Positions 24,140-37,290 of a stretch of 64,000 nt of DNA are shown one piece after another. The stretch lies in the NCBI RefSeq assembly GCF_032854445.1, contig NC_088300.1, positions 70,220,984 through 70,284,983 on the forward strand, given 5' to 3'. The notes beneath the pieces were generated by a model. It was not told the DNA's origin, searched no databases, and saw only the letters and a list, made by a program, of their open reading frames with translations. The translations under genes and the position numbers were made by a program. The stretch comes from Liolophura sinensis (Eukaryota; Mollusca; Polyplacophora; Chitonida; Chitonidae). Each line of letters starts with the position of its first letter. The stretch's first letter is position 1.

Positions 24140-26854
24140 GTTAACTAAAAGTCTAACGTGAACACATCGATATTGTTGGAGGCAACTAGATGCCTCACGT
24201 TCATCAGTGAAAAAACATCAATTCTCATTGTGATGATTTAGTTGGTGTAACGAGCTCTGATATAAGTCGACCCATTTCAAATTACTCATCGCAACTCTGG
24301 GATTATATCTAATATCATAAAGCCCATAGTGGAGAGAATAACCAACCAGTGTAACATCTCAAGTAATGTGATGACTAAATGTTCCCATCTGGTAAAGTTC
24401 ATGATGGATTATGTCCACAACAACCAACCTGCAGAATGCTGTCAATGCTCAACAACCTCTTGATGTAACATTCACCAAAGCTTTAAATGCAAACAAATAT
24501 TCAATAGGGAGAAAAAGTACATCTACATTTTAAGAGAGGGGCCGACTTCATATGTAGCAGAATTGATTACGGTAGGATGTAGAATTCAAGCTTTAAAAAA
24601 ACACTATCATGGAAGACAAACGACAGCTGTGTTGGAAGCAGCATCTTTTCCCATAAATAACAACATCTGAGTCTTTTCCTTCTGTTTCCAAGTAACTTTC
24701 AAGATGAGACATTTTCAATAATTTATCATGGGGAAATATTAAAGAGGTGGTTTTTTTCCGTTTGTGCTCTTCCTGTGCTGCCAACTTTTTAAAACAAAGT
24801 TGTTTCTGAAAGCAAATCAATAATTCAAAGGTGTTTGAGACATTTTTGCCAGAGATCGATAAATACAACAAAAATTAGGTGTGGGCAGAAAAAATATTTA
24901 TTTTTATTTTTCTGTTTTTGTTGTTGAACCGTGTGACTGATTTGACGTCATGTGAAAATGTATTGTAAGGTCTAGTGCGAATTATAATGCAGTGGCATGG
25001 AAAATAAAGACCTACCTTTGCATGCTGTGTGGAGTTAGTGGCATATACGACACTAGATGCGTGGGCGGTAGTATCTGGAGTGAGCTTATGTCTTCTCCAT
25101 GGAGATTGGAGTCTGTGAAGCATGAAGCATATATACCGCTACTGATTCAGTGTATTAACCATGAACGTGTTTTAAGAAATGGGATGTGGAATAACATGAA
25201 TGCTAATGACATAACGCAAAGGTTAAGGCTTCCCATCACTTCCCGTCTGCCACTTATTCGGTGGTCATCGAATCAGGCAAGAACCAACTCATGTCTGTTT
25301 TGTTTATGTGTGTCCTGGTGTTACTTGGAATTAAAATAGACGTCTATCTTAAACCTTTTGTCAGGTGTTACTACATGTATTTTCTGTGTATTTGTCCAAC
25401 CTTAACCCACGGGCTCACCGTTGTATCCACCATGCGTGATCGCCAAAATAATAGTAGATTAGACCTATACTTGAACATCAAACAAATAAAAAATAAATGA
25501 ATTAGAGCCGAATGAGGCTTAAACATAGGCGACATTGAATAGCACGAGTTTTCGGGCACCTGCTGTTGTCAGTGATAAAAAAGACAGTGTTTTGTATACA
25601 TCAGTGTTAGAAAGCGGATTATAAGCAAAAACGGATGATATATGGGTGACATACAAATTTAAACCATAGTTTTTTATTCGACAGGTCCGCTCAAATTTAA
25701 AGGATTTATCATAGGAAGGACCAACTTCTTTGTTATGTTGAAGGACCAACAGTTATTTGTATATATAGACTTTAATATCTCTTTTCGATTTGTCTGTCAG
25801 TAGAAAAGAGTATTTGAAAATATTTTGGTATGGTGATTATTTGGGACCATCTCTGAATAAGGACGTCATAAATGTCTAATAAATCTTCACCTTTAAGCAC
25901 ATTTACGTCAGGTTTTTTTGTACGCCATATTTATATACTGTTAATATTTAGCATACTAAACTCGATTATGTGCCCTCATACCAAGTCCTCCGTTTGTGCA
26001 CATGACTAGAAAGCAAAGTGACGAACGTCGTAGTGATTTTAACGCTACACGTAGGCTACGGATACGCTTTTGGCACATAATTACCACGATAAAGTCTATA
26101 TTTCATTAGTTGAAAACATCTCTCCAAAAAAGGGAAATGTATTTGTGTACACAGTTTTTACTGGTGTCTCTGATGACTGTAACTCCATTTTTGAAGGATG
26201 AAATGATTTATTATTTCCCATGACTGTTTCCATAGCACAAACATATATGATTTCGTGTTAACACACCCCTATTTTTCCATTCTAACTATATTTCCTGCAT
26301 GGTGAAAACAGCTATCTCAACGGATTACAGCGTGGCAATGCAGTTAGTTAATTTTACATCATTTATATCATACTCACAACAGAGCCTTAAAAATATGTCT
26401 CCTCCTTTGTTGGGATCAGAATTAATTCTCGACAGGAGTGTTGTCCCTTTTACATGTAGCTCTTCTGCCTTAGCTGGTTATAAGTGGTTACCGGTACCTG
26501 ACAGGCAGGAAGTGGCTGATTGAAGTGTCGAATAGTTGATAGTAATCGGGGATTACTTCAGTCCCATTTTTGTTGACAAGACGTCTAGGAAAGGATGTGT
26601 GACTTGTCTTTGATGTTTCTTTGGTTAAATTGTATGTTTTATCACCAAGCATGGCAATACAAAATAATCTAGTCGACATGATGCACCGACTACCGCGGTA
26701 ACTCAGTGACCTGTACTAGCCCACATGATAGCAGCACCGACCCGCAGAAAACAGACTGTGTTTTAATAACGGTGCAAAGGGAAAGTGCTATAGGCATATT
26801 TATTGGCAGCTGACGTGGTTGTATTGACATCAACCAGAAGACATTCTTACGATT
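24140..26854. other. no gene supported upstream of the LRR gene
   Basis: A 115-codon frame (24992-25339) lacks family motifs. No TATA box was recognised near the LRR start. Confidence 0.5.
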
Positions 26855-28923
26855 ATGCCTCGTCGTAAACAGATTTCGTCTTTAAAATCCGCTTGTATGG
26901 ATAGTATAGCTAAACATTTTGACAGCTATTGGTGCTGTGGTGATAATGCAGTTTTGTTCGACACGCCAAGGTTGATGTACGTCATTGGGCCCTTCGAACA
27001 TCTGTGTAAGTCATGGTTTCACTAGGTATTCTAAACTCATAGTAAGTTTGACTGGGTAGGAATAAGTCCATCTGGGTTGAATGTATAGTGTTACCATTCT
27101 TATTTTAACATTCTTACAGTCATTGTGACTGAATGAATGCCATCATTTTAATGTGTGCATTTATATATGTATGTGTATGCATGTAAAACTATTGCATGAA
27201 GACAATTTTAATTTTTATTATTTTATTTTCAGCTGACGACTTATTGCAGCAGTTGATCCAGAGACTGGTAGAGAAAAAATTATTACAACGTCATCACTTT
27301 CAGCTCCTTATCCACTCCCAACTAAAGTCTTTAAACCTTGGAATATGTGATGCTTCAGCCAATCATAGCTCTGTCATTGACATGATTGCCACGAGGTGCC
27401 AGGTAGGCTAACAGAAGTATTCAATTTTCAACGAATAAGATTTAATTGGCTATCTGATTTAATACAAGCCAGCCTTCAAATAATTGAAGAATCATTCCAG
27501 GTAAATGCCCTACGCTGTGTTTTCAGTACACGCATTATTTGTGTTGATATTGAATAGAATTCTGAATGTAAGATGAGATGAATTTTGGTTTGTAAATACG
27601 AGTTAAAAGCTGTGATATTTTTTTATTGAAAAAGAGGTGAAAATATTTTCGCTTACATGAGTTAATAAGAAGTGCTTTCTTCGATCTTGATCGTTGTTAA
27701 ACTGTTTATGTATGTCTTTGTTATGTTTTTTTATTTTTCAACAGAATTTAACATCCTTGAATATCTCCAGGGTGAAGAATGTTCAACCAAAAGTTTTATG
27801 TGGATTGATTTCCAGTCTGCCTCTGATCAAGTCCTTGAACCTGGATAACACAAAGTGTGATGACAAAGCCATGTTGTGTATTGCTAAGACCTGCAGACAG
27901 CTGAAGGATCTCAGTATCAGTGGATGTCTAGTGAGAGACAAAGGTGTGTTGCACATGTGTTCTGAGGCCGCATGTCCTGAACTTGTCAGCTTTAATATTG
28001 GCTCCAATCATGTTGCGCCTGATAGTGTGGCAACGTTGTTGCAATGTAGATCAAAACTAGTGTTTCTTGGATACCCAGATCTTTGCGCAGCACTTGAAGT
28101 GTTGTACAAGGATACATTTCGGTCAGGTGACAATGTACCACCTCACCAGTGGCACAAGCTTACAGTATTAACAGGTACTGGACTAGACTCGGGTGCTGTA
28201 CTGGAGCAGAGCATAGAGTTGTCCGTTGCATATTGTCCTTTCGTCACCCAGGTTCGTCTGTTCCAACTGTTAAATACACAGCACTTAAGTCATCTGTCAC
28301 AGCTGCAACACATGCGTACACTGGAGATCGGCTGTGAGTCTGGGAACTTTGTTGCTGGAATAGCCCCTCTGTTGGTCAGTATGGGGCACAATCTTCTCTC
28401 TCTCTCATTACATGGAATTTGTGATGTTGATTTATTGTTGCTCGGACAGTGTTGTAAAAACCTCCGTAAACTACATTTGTCCTTACCTGAAATGCGGCAG
28501 AACTCTACTGGCACATATATGAGCGCAGTAAACTCAAACACTTCTTCTTTTAGCAAACTGAAGGAGTTGTGTTTCATATTTTCTTCAGATTCTGATGAAT
28601 ACAATTTATCTGAAGACATTATGAAGTTAATATTTATAAACATGACCAATATTGTCTCTATACATATGTACAATGTTCATAGTTTGAATGACGCAGTAAT
28701 CACGGCTGCAGTTGAGAAACATGGGTTCCCTTGCCTGGAGAGGCTCTACACTGAGCTGTGTGACAGCCTCACTTCAGAGTCAGCTTTTCTGTTAATGGAC
28801 TGTGACAATCCACTCCGTGATATTGCCTTTCATAATTGTAGTTGCATCAGCCTGCAGGATATTCATTGCTTGAAGTCAAGATGTAGAGCTCAAAATTTGC
28901 AGGTTCAGTTAAGTTGGGAATAA
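26855..28923 (+). CDS. leucine-rich-repeat (RNI/AMN1/F-box-LRR-like) protein, 3 exons
   Basis: Exons are 26855-27005, 27233-27402 and 27745-28923 (stop TAA 28921-28923). Introns start GTAAGT and GTAGGC and end CAG, and the frame stays open throughout, giving 499 residues. Exon 1 (1-50) starts MPRRKQISSLKSACMDSIAK, a helical N-terminal segment like those preceding LRRs in AMN1 and ZYG11/ZER1-type proteins. Exon 2 (51-107) has the first repeat (LKSLNLGICDAS). Exon 3 (108-499) carries cysteine-containing LRRs such as LTSLNISRV, IKSLNLDNTKC, LKDLSISGC, LSLHGICDVDLLLLG and LRKLHLSL. No F-box, BTB, signal peptide or membrane segment is visible. Known of the family: such solenoids often recruit substrates to cullin-RING ubiquitin ligases; that role here is inference. 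The start is the first ATG of the open frame. AATAAA occurs at 28925-28930 and 29244-29249; the second is the likelier polyadenylation signal. No orthologue was recognised. Confidence 0.85.
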
Positions 28924-28930
28924 AAATAAA

Positions 28931-31900
28931 ATAGTGCTATGTTTATGACATATGTGGTAGATATTTATTTACGAAATGCGTGTGAGTTTTTCTAATATGT
29001 TATAAATGAGTTCTTAATGGATGGGAGTTGCCATAAAGTATGGTGTGTAATATAATAATATAATAATCACCAGGGCAGTGGTTGGGGAAGGGTTTTTTTT
29101 TAACTTTTTTGGTTACCAAAATATTATACCAGAATATATAATTTATATATAGTTAATGTAAGTAGTGCTAATACAGTTGGTTTAGAAGTTTCTAAGAAAG
29201 TTGTTGAGAGAGTTTATGTTGTAAGCATGAGCATGTTTAAGATAATAAATGTGACCTGTATTATTTAAACTAGAATTGTTTGAGAGGTTCTGTAACAGAA
29301 AGAATATGGAAAAATTAGAGAGAGTGGGTGCATTTACAAATGTAGTGAGTGTCCAAGCTACAGTGATTGTTAATGTCACTGAAGCAGAAGGTATCTGAGG
29401 TACTTACAAAATGAGTGTGAGAGAAATGGGGAAACTTGTGGCAAATGTGGCAGATCCCTACCCCTTAAAGTGCCATAGGCATTAGCATAGTGTCAGAGCT
29501 TGGAACACAAAAACAGTTAGAGACTGAATGTTTCATTATAAAACTCATATGCTTGCATTTAATACAGTATTTTACATTTCCATGTCCTTCAGTGTCTCCA
29601 TAATGTCAAGGCTATAAAGCATTACATAGAACAAATTTTCCTGAATATTTTCAGTATATGTCTTATTGATGACTTGTCATATAGAAACAGTTAAACACAT
29701 ATATAAACAGTTATACAAGAGTGAAGTCATAGTTATCAAAAATGTACTTTAAATTATAAAACTAGGGGTTAATTCTGTCGATCAGATTCACAGTTTTCTG
29801 AATAAACTGCTTTGAGGACTGCTTTAAAACAGGATTTTTGTCCTCTGCTGGTATCAGTATTTTTATTGTCAAACAAAGTTTACACCCAATTCAAATTTTA
29901 AGTGGTGTCATACACTAAATGTGGGAGTGATATTCAACTAAACATTTATACAAATTTATACACAAGCTTACCTATATATATGTACATATATTTGAATTTT
30001 TGCATATTTGTATGTATGTATATTTTGAGTTGGTATATAAAACTTTATATTCACAGTGATGGAAATAAAACGTATATGACTTTTAGTTTTACCTGGTATT
30101 TAATAAAAAAGCCATTGTTTGCGTTTCTTCTGTACTTTTTAGGTCTCTCTTACGACTTCAGGAATAAGATGGATCAGTAGAACCCATCACACATTATTTC
30201 TTTGATCATGTTCTTGTCCACCTTAGATCCAATTGGAATCTTGCACTTTTCTCTGTAATCATTGCAAGACATTTCAGAGTAAGACTAAGCCGTAGCGTTG
30301 AACGTACAGTTCGCAGTCCCTCGTTATTCATAGCTGCCTAACTCGCAGTGCTGACAACTCGAGAATCCCTTCTGATGAAAAACAATTGGCGGTATGTGTT
30401 TTTTGTCTCTCAGTGAGTGTCAATCAATCGGAATTAAACTTGACAGACATTCATTACAGCGAGCTAAAGGCGGTTTAAAGCTGATACCGTTGTCACCTTA
30501 GGCCATAATGGCATCAGGATAAACCCCCCGGTCCGTGACTGACCGATGGGACAGAGGCAATAACAGTACCCAGCGATAAGATGGACCATCTCACACGCTC
30601 CCCGCTGGCAACCATCCGTCCTCTCGGCATGTATTTCTCTAGATACTTCCGCACAGAATACCTAAGGCCTTCTCTGCATAACTCAACGTACCGTTGATTA
30701 AATTTTCATTGGGAGAATTTTTTTTATTTGTGGCGCCTTGATTATTTTTTCCTTGAAGAAAAGACATCTTTAACTCGGATTGTCTTCTGCTACGAAAAAA
30801 GACGTCTGTTCGGTATCTTCCGTCATTCCCTCTGCCTTAGCAAGCTGTAAAAAAGCTTTCTACTGCTCCCGTTCAGAAAAGATTTCGGGAATAAGCAATG
30901 GTGGACGCCCGTTTGCCCGCCCTCCCTATATACATCATGAGAATCATAACATAGGTGACACCTCCAACACGTGCACTGTACCTTGATTTTTTCCATTGTA
31001 GATATGGCTGAAATCTTGTCGATGTAGCGTTAAAGTAAAAGAAAGCTAAAATATGAAGTAAAGTTCATCATAACTGAAAACTAAGCGTAAAAATACTTCC
31101 ATTTAGTTTTTCAGACTTTTTTAAGAGTGTTGAAAGACGTTCAAATATTTGGATACTATGATGGGCTTTATGAGCCATACTGCCGGTATCTATGATCTCT
31201 GACGTCACATGTTCACCAGAGGAATGAATTTGGGGGAACGTTATTTCAGTCATCTTTCACTCATGGGTAAAAGGAGTTATTTAAGCCTTCAGTGTCGTGA
31301 TTAGAGTTGGATAAACTTCCTGTGACGACATAGTTCCTACCCTCTGACAGTGTGGTCCATAAAGCCCACCTTAGAAGTCAAATATATGAGCACATTTAAC
31401 TCTTTTCACAAAAATCAAAAAAATATAAGTTAAAGTATATTTATGTGAAGTTTTAAGTGGTATACTCAGTGATGCTTACTTCGGTTTTGGCGGTCTTTTT
31501 CCTTTAAGCTATGGCCATTATTCCATTACACTGTACATTCTTGTCACACAAGCGACGAGGCCGCAGCTTTAAGGCTTTCCAGTCCGTTTCCTCCACCTGT
31601 GAACTCAACCATCAGGTGTTGTTTAAATGAAATCTTCAGGAGAACCTGTGTTAATCCCCAGTGAAAAAAAGTTAAGACTTTTAATAGTTCTATGTAAGGT
31701 CTTTTAGACCGCCAATCACATACTTGGTTGTGGTACAGAGTTTCCGCCCAGGCGTTAGGTAAACTCATACTATTACTTGATTCCATGGTTGCGGATGTTC
31801 GAGGTTCAAGTTGGTCCATGTATGCTGAGGTGTTTTCCTCCAACAGTGTTGGCAGCCCTGTTTTATTATGCCCTGATGATCGATCGATTCAATACTGTTT

Positions 31901-32457
31901 AGCACCGTGCCCAAAAACTTTTCACTTATATGACCTCGGCCAGATTTATGGATGGAGGAAATCGGAACGAAAAGAATTATTGAAGAACAAGTTTTACAAA
32001 TTTGTTTTACAAGAGCTGCATCAACACGCGGTTAGAACAAAATCCACACAGTAACACAGCCTAAACTACTTTCTCAAAGTACATTGTTTTTAATAACAAA
32101 GTTTCCTGACATCCATCTCTGAACCCACCCTGCCGGGAGATTGTACACAACTAGAGATAAAATAAAATTCATTTATGAAGGTTATACTATACTAAATCGT
32201 ACGAACAATGTCAAATATGGAAGTGTCAGAAACAAGATTTAGATGGCAGAAGTCGATAGTAATTTAGGCAACTGGTGGCACCCTCCGTCAAAACATGTTG
32301 AACTCCGCTCAATATCCTACATGTCACTCTGAGTTCATGCCGTCGAAACCAAGCTTATGCAGTTTAACTGTGTGTACACGCTGAAGGCGACGCAACGATA
32401 GTGTGACGATTCCGTAGTATACTACACTTCTGTCTGTAAACTGATGTATAATAATAT
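28931..32457. other. LRR gene 3' flank and gene-poor DNA
   Basis: 28931-30180 is very AT-rich and may include the 3' UTR. 30250-30720 is GC-balanced, unique and stop-dense, so possible conserved non-coding DNA (inference). Confidence 0.4.
31893..31968 (-). mobile_element. decayed SINE family A fragment
   Basis: AACTTTTCACTTATATGACC and GGATGGAGGAAATCGG resemble the minus-strand 3' half of the family. Strongly mutated. Confidence 0.45.
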
Positions 32458-32469
32458 AAATAGCTGATT

Positions 32470-32656
32470 TCACCAATGCGGTCGCTGTGAGTTCCAGTTC
32501 ATGGATTGTACGTGGGAAGGTCTTCCAGCAACCTGTGGATGGTCGTGGGTTTCACCCGGGCTCTGCCCGATTTCCTCCCACCATACTGCTGACCACCGTC
32601 GTACAAGTGAAATATTCTTGAGTATGGCGTACAACGTCAATCAGAATAATATTAAT
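32470..32656 (+). mobile_element. SINE family A, 5'-truncated, with 12-bp TSD
   Basis: Runs from TCACCAATGCGGTCGCTGTG to AATATTAAT. Flanks are AAATAGCTGATT (32458-32469) and AAATAGCTAATT (32657-32668), one mismatch. The tRNA A-box region is missing. Confidence 0.88.
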
Positions 32657-32668
32657 AAATAGCTAATT

Positions 32669-34609
32669 GTTTCATTCATTATCACTTTAAGCGAAATTCT
32701 CTTAAATAAAGATGGTCTGGTTATAACTATTTATATATGAGCTTAATTCGTGATGATTCTTTATTTATAAGTACCGTTACGCTTTATTTGATACCTAGAA
32801 CTTGACCTGAAAAGCTCGATCCGATGTTTTAATCTATAATGTGTAGAGGACCATCGCTGGATAACTCGGTCAAATATAGGGCCAATCTGGTCTGCATGCC
32901 CTTGACCAATGTAGTCGTGTTTTCTCAAATCCATGTTTGATTTGCCAGCTGGTTAGGATGCGCCTATAAATCGGCAGGTTCGACAGCTCCATGAAGCGAT
33001 GACGCACAATCTACTGCAAGCCGTATTAATCGTATGAACGAAATGAGTGTCGAAATATATCACCAGTGTTTTTCAGCCCTAAAACGTCACACAAAATTTG
33101 AAAAGGCCACAAAATCAGAAATAGGGAATCTTTCTCGCCCATAGGAATCCAGACCCAAGATGACGATTTTTGGGCAGGCTATAATTACGTAATACAGATG
33201 TATATTACAGCAAAACAATGGTCAATCCGTCTTGGACACGAATCGCCATTACGCGGGAAAGTGTGTCCTATTGATAGAAAAACATGCTTGCGGAGTAAAT
33301 TTCATCTTGTTATGAAATAAATGCATGGGTTTCCGGAATATGGAACCTTGCGTTTGTTCCCTTAGTGCAATCTTTCTCAGCTCCACAGATACATAAAACG
33401 CCTCCTCATACAAAGCATTGTTATTCCTGTCACAGAGGGGCCATCCATAAAACAGACAGCACCAATAAGCCCCTGTGGAAAGGTTCAGCGCCAAATCCAT
33501 TTGTCTCGATCCTTTGATTTAGCGGAGATTAAGAGGTAGAGAAGAGCACTGAACTGGTCCCCATGTCCAGTTTAATCTTTGTTAAGTTTGCTTTTATGGA
33601 CGCGCAAGTATTCCCTGCTTGGCGGCCGGTCACTCGGGAAGTGAAGCGGGTAAATAAATGACTGCATTTAATGGAGGCTGCTGGACTGTCTATGTTAGCA
33701 ATGAATGTAAGTTAACAGCCAGCGCTGTGGCTTAATCACACCAGCTGATTGTTATCAATGTCATTTTAACTGAGTTCAGCTCGATACATCAAACGCGGCG
33801 ATTAAAAAAGTGCCATACATGGTTTCCACCAAGACGGCAGCATTCATTAGGCATAGGAAGAAAGGTCATGAATTTCGACGTAAAAATGGAGTCTGCCTTT
33901 CCACGTCTTGAAGAACGCAGATGGATTGGCCAATATATACTGCTCTCATCATGGAGATACTAATGAATTATTTCGTCTGAAGCGTCCACGGTCTGCCGTT
34001 CCGAAACCCTTGTCTGCACCAATGGATATAAAGAACAAAAGAATTATTGGGCCCAAGTGCGGAGGTGGCAATTTGTTACCTTTACGTTGCAAAAAATTGC
34101 AGTTCCAATATATAATTGACAGAAATAGAATGGTAAATGGTGCTAATTTTTATTCTGGAAATATACAGATATGTATAATAAATCCATGAGAAAGATACAC
34201 ATATGTTTGGGGAAACTCCAATAATCTTTTGTAAGTGTTGGGAACAAGTCAGGTGCTTACAGAGGGTTAAAATTATTATGTTGATTCTAGTGTGTTTATC
34301 ACCTGTGGTAGGGCTTCATTTTACCGTTCTGGAACAATATACGCATAATTTAATGTGTATAAGAGCAATATTGCCGATTACAAGCATAAGGACACGTTGA
34401 GCCGTTTTCACTATAAATACTATGGAAACTTACGCCTTTACCGTGTGTCGCCATGGTATGATAACAAGCAATTTAGCTTAGCATTGCTTTGCTTATGTTT
34501 TCCACTTACGAAATACGCACTTAACACATTTAGAAAAGTCGTGCTATAACTGATGTATGCAGCCTATATCAGTTCGTCAAAGGGCCCAGGGATAGCAATA
34601 ATTGTCTTC
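32669..34609. other. no gene seen; possible conserved block 33590-33860
   Basis: 33590-33860 stands out as GC-balanced, with GATTGTTATCAATG and ATTTAATGGAGG, and lacks repeats. Regulatory function would be inference only. Confidence 0.35.
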
Positions 34610-35140
34610 CACTGTTCGCAAAAACTGCTTAGATGTCCGATATCAGTTATTGCCTTACGCTGTCTTTTTAGACCTCCCGATATCAGTAAAAGATATTATT
34701 GTCCTCCGATGCCTGTAAAAACTGGTTAGTTCTTTTGATATCAGCAAAAATTGCTATTGTCTTCCGATGTCTGTAAAAACTGGTTAGATCTTCTGATATC
34801 AGTAAAAACTGCTATTACCTTACGATGTCTGCAAAAATTGGTTAGATCTTCTGATGTTAGCAAAAATTGCTATTGCCTTCCGATGTCTGTAAAAACTGGT
34901 TAGATCTTCTGATATCAGTAAAAACTGCTATTACCTTCCGATGTCTGCAAAAATTGGTTAGATCTTCTGATGTTAGCAAAAATTGCTATTACCTTCCGAT
35001 GTCTGCAAAAACTAGTTAGATCTTCTGATATAAATAAAAACTGCTATTGCCTTCCGATGTCTGTAAAAAATGGTTAGATCTTCTGATATCAGTAAAAACT
35101 GCTACTGCCTTCTGATATCTGTATAAACCAGTTAGATCTT
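34610..35140. repeat. 58-bp minisatellite, about nine copies
   Basis: Units contain GGTTAGATCTTCTGATATCA, GTAAAAACTGCTATTGCC and TTCCGATGTCTG, with TTAG starts at 34726 and 34784 showing the 58-base period. Two variants alternate in the middle (GATATCAGT and GATGTTAGC), a hint of a 116-bp dimer. Confidence 0.93.
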
Positions 35141-35529
35141 GTCAGATCAGCTGTTTTTGACATCTGGAAAAACTACAGAATGCCTATCGTGGACGTGATA
35201 TCTACATATATAGCGTGGCGACTTCTTTGTGGAGATTTTTGTTAAATAATTTTTGAAAATCACCTTCGTTGACCAGTAACACCCATATATATTTTAAAGA
35301 TAATTTCGTACACACATTTTGTATAAATAGTGACTGAAGTTAACTTCTTAAAATACTGCATTTTCCATTGAGTTTGACTTGAACATTTTCTGCATTGTTT
35401 GTTTTATTATCGCCTGTTTCATTGATCCATACTTGGCACGTTTATACACCGCAGTAGTGAAGAAAGGAGGTAATCCTACATCTTAAAATCCGCTTAATCT
35501 GCTAGAATACTGATCGCCATCATCTAATT

Positions 35530-35735
35530 AAAAAAATTTAAGTGTAGTGTTAAATACAACACACTAATAACTAAGTGTTTACATTATAAACATATTACTG
35601 TTAAACTTATTAAACACCCTGCTGTTTATTAATAACAAATGTGTTTATTAATTAAAGAGATGTGTTTTAAAGATAGTGTTTATGAATAAACACCAGGACA
35701 CGTTTATTAGGTGTAACAGAAGCTTCTTTTTTGTG
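35530..35735. mobile_element. possible degenerate relative of the 9.5-kb MITE
   Basis: The segment is rich in TGTTTA and TAAACA blocks in both orientations and has AAACGTG/CACGTTTATTAGG near its right end, resembling the inner inverted repeat of the 9546-10095 element. No clean terminal inverted repeats or target duplication could be placed. Confidence 0.3.
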
Positions 35736-36509
35736 TGAATCAAACAAAATAAATAAAATCCACTTATAAACCAGGTATGTATTGACTTCACTCACATTTC
35801 GTATACTCATTGTTGGCACCGGGGTTGTACGGGTATAAGTAGCATTGATAAACAAATTGCTCCAAGGAAGTTAAGTTGCCTTTGTGCAGAATATCATCAC
35901 ATGATGAATGGCCTTGTCATCATTACTCGTATATGGGCTGTTACAGTCTCATCAGTCATGCGAGATAAACTCTCTCAAACCTCTATTCTTTTCCAGTCAT
36001 CCAGAGACCTAATCTGCCACGGAACTGTCACTTATAACCATTGATAGCCGACTCACAACCAAAACTTGTATCTATTTACCACAGCTGGCAAATCAGAAAT
36101 GGATGATTCCTCATTTCGACAGATCAATCATTAGCCATTAAAAGAAAAAGATATCAAGGAACAATCCATCAGCTTTACGGGCCACTGGCTTTGTCTGGGC
36201 TAAACTTTGGGCTTTTTCCTATAATATAATGAATCAAAATGGCACCTCGTATTAACCCTGGATTTGTGTGTAATGAGTTGTGACGGTTACCCTGTTGTCG
36301 AGTAGACAACCCACTGAAGACCAAGACAACAGCCTTACAAGTCCAGAAACGATTGCTTTAATACCCTGAGATCCAGTTTCAAACTTTCCGAAAAGATTAC
36401 ATGTTTTCTGCATTTCTTGTTAAAGATCTATGTCCTGATTGTCGTTACATAGCCTATGGCAACATTGGGTAACCGAAGAATTAACGAATCCAAAATTCCT
36501 TAGTTGTTG
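35736..36509. other. no gene; possible conserved non-coding block 35930-36330
   Basis: Unique, GC-balanced, stop-dense DNA with homeodomain-like clusters (GACAGATCAATCATTAG, CCATTAAAAG, AACAATCCATCAG). It resembles developmental enhancers in texture, without proof. Confidence 0.35.
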
Positions 36510-37290
36510 TTTCTTCCTAACTATAACATCAGTTTTTGTTAAAACAATACGTCAGATTCCTGTTTACCATAACTCCAGTTTCTTGTTAATCATCGAAGTT
36601 TTGCTTACCATAGGGTCAGTTTAATGTTTACCATAACGTCAGTTTCCTGATAGCAATAACCTCAGATTCGTGTTAGCCATAACGCCCGTTTCTTGCTAAC
36701 TATAGCATCAGTTTTTTTTTTAAACCAATATGTCAGATTTCTTTACCATAACTCTTGTTTCTTGTTAATCATCGGAGTTTTGCTTACCACAGAGTCAGTT
36801 TCTTGATAACCATAACACCAGTTTCTTGCTAACCATAAAGTCAGTTTCTTGATAACCAAAACTTCAGGTTCCTTGATAACCAGAAGCCAGATCGTCAGAT
36901 TCCTGTTAATCAGAAGGTCAGATTCGTGTTAGCCAGAACGTCAGATTCTTGTTTATTTATTTATTTATTTATTTGATTGGTGTTTTACGCCGTTCTCAAG
37001 ATTATTTCATTTATACGACGGTGACCAGCATTATGGTGGGTGGAAACCAGGCAGAGCCCGGAGGAAACCCACGACCATCCGCAGGTTGCTGCAAGACCTT
37101 CCCACGTATGACCGGAAAGGAAGCCAGCATGAGCTGGACTTGAACTCAAAGCGAACGCATTGGTGAGAGAATCCTGGGTCATTACGCTGCGCTAGCGCGC
37201 TAACCAACTGAGCCACGGAGGCCCCAAGATTCTTGTTCCATACCGTTAGATTCTTAATTTTTAATCATTACGTCAGATTTTTGTTACCCA
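36510..37290. repeat. diverged ~28-bp minisatellite split by a SINE
   Basis: Units of the form GTCAGTTTCTTGATAACCATAA recur with much variation. A longer block ending CATCGAAGTTTTGCTTACCA (about 36590) and CATCGGAGTTTTGCTTACCA (about 36770) indicates a ~180-bp higher-order copy. The array resumes after the SINE at 36954-37226. Confidence 0.75.
36954..37226 (-). mobile_element. SINE family A, full length, inserted in a diverged minisatellite
   Basis: The minus strand has head GGGGCCTCCGTGGCTCAGTT, B box GTTCAAGTCC, the GTTTCC/GGCTCTGCC middle block and an AATA tail. AGATTCTTGTT flanks it at 36943-36953 and 37227-37237. Confidence 0.93.

Noticed and set aside
24992-25339. 115-codon plus-strand ORF
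   Set aside because: Low-motif, tryptophan- and cysteine-rich chance-like composition and no flanking exon.
37031-37216. ORFs across the 37-kb region on both strands
   Set aside because: They are translations of a SINE with clear target-site duplications.
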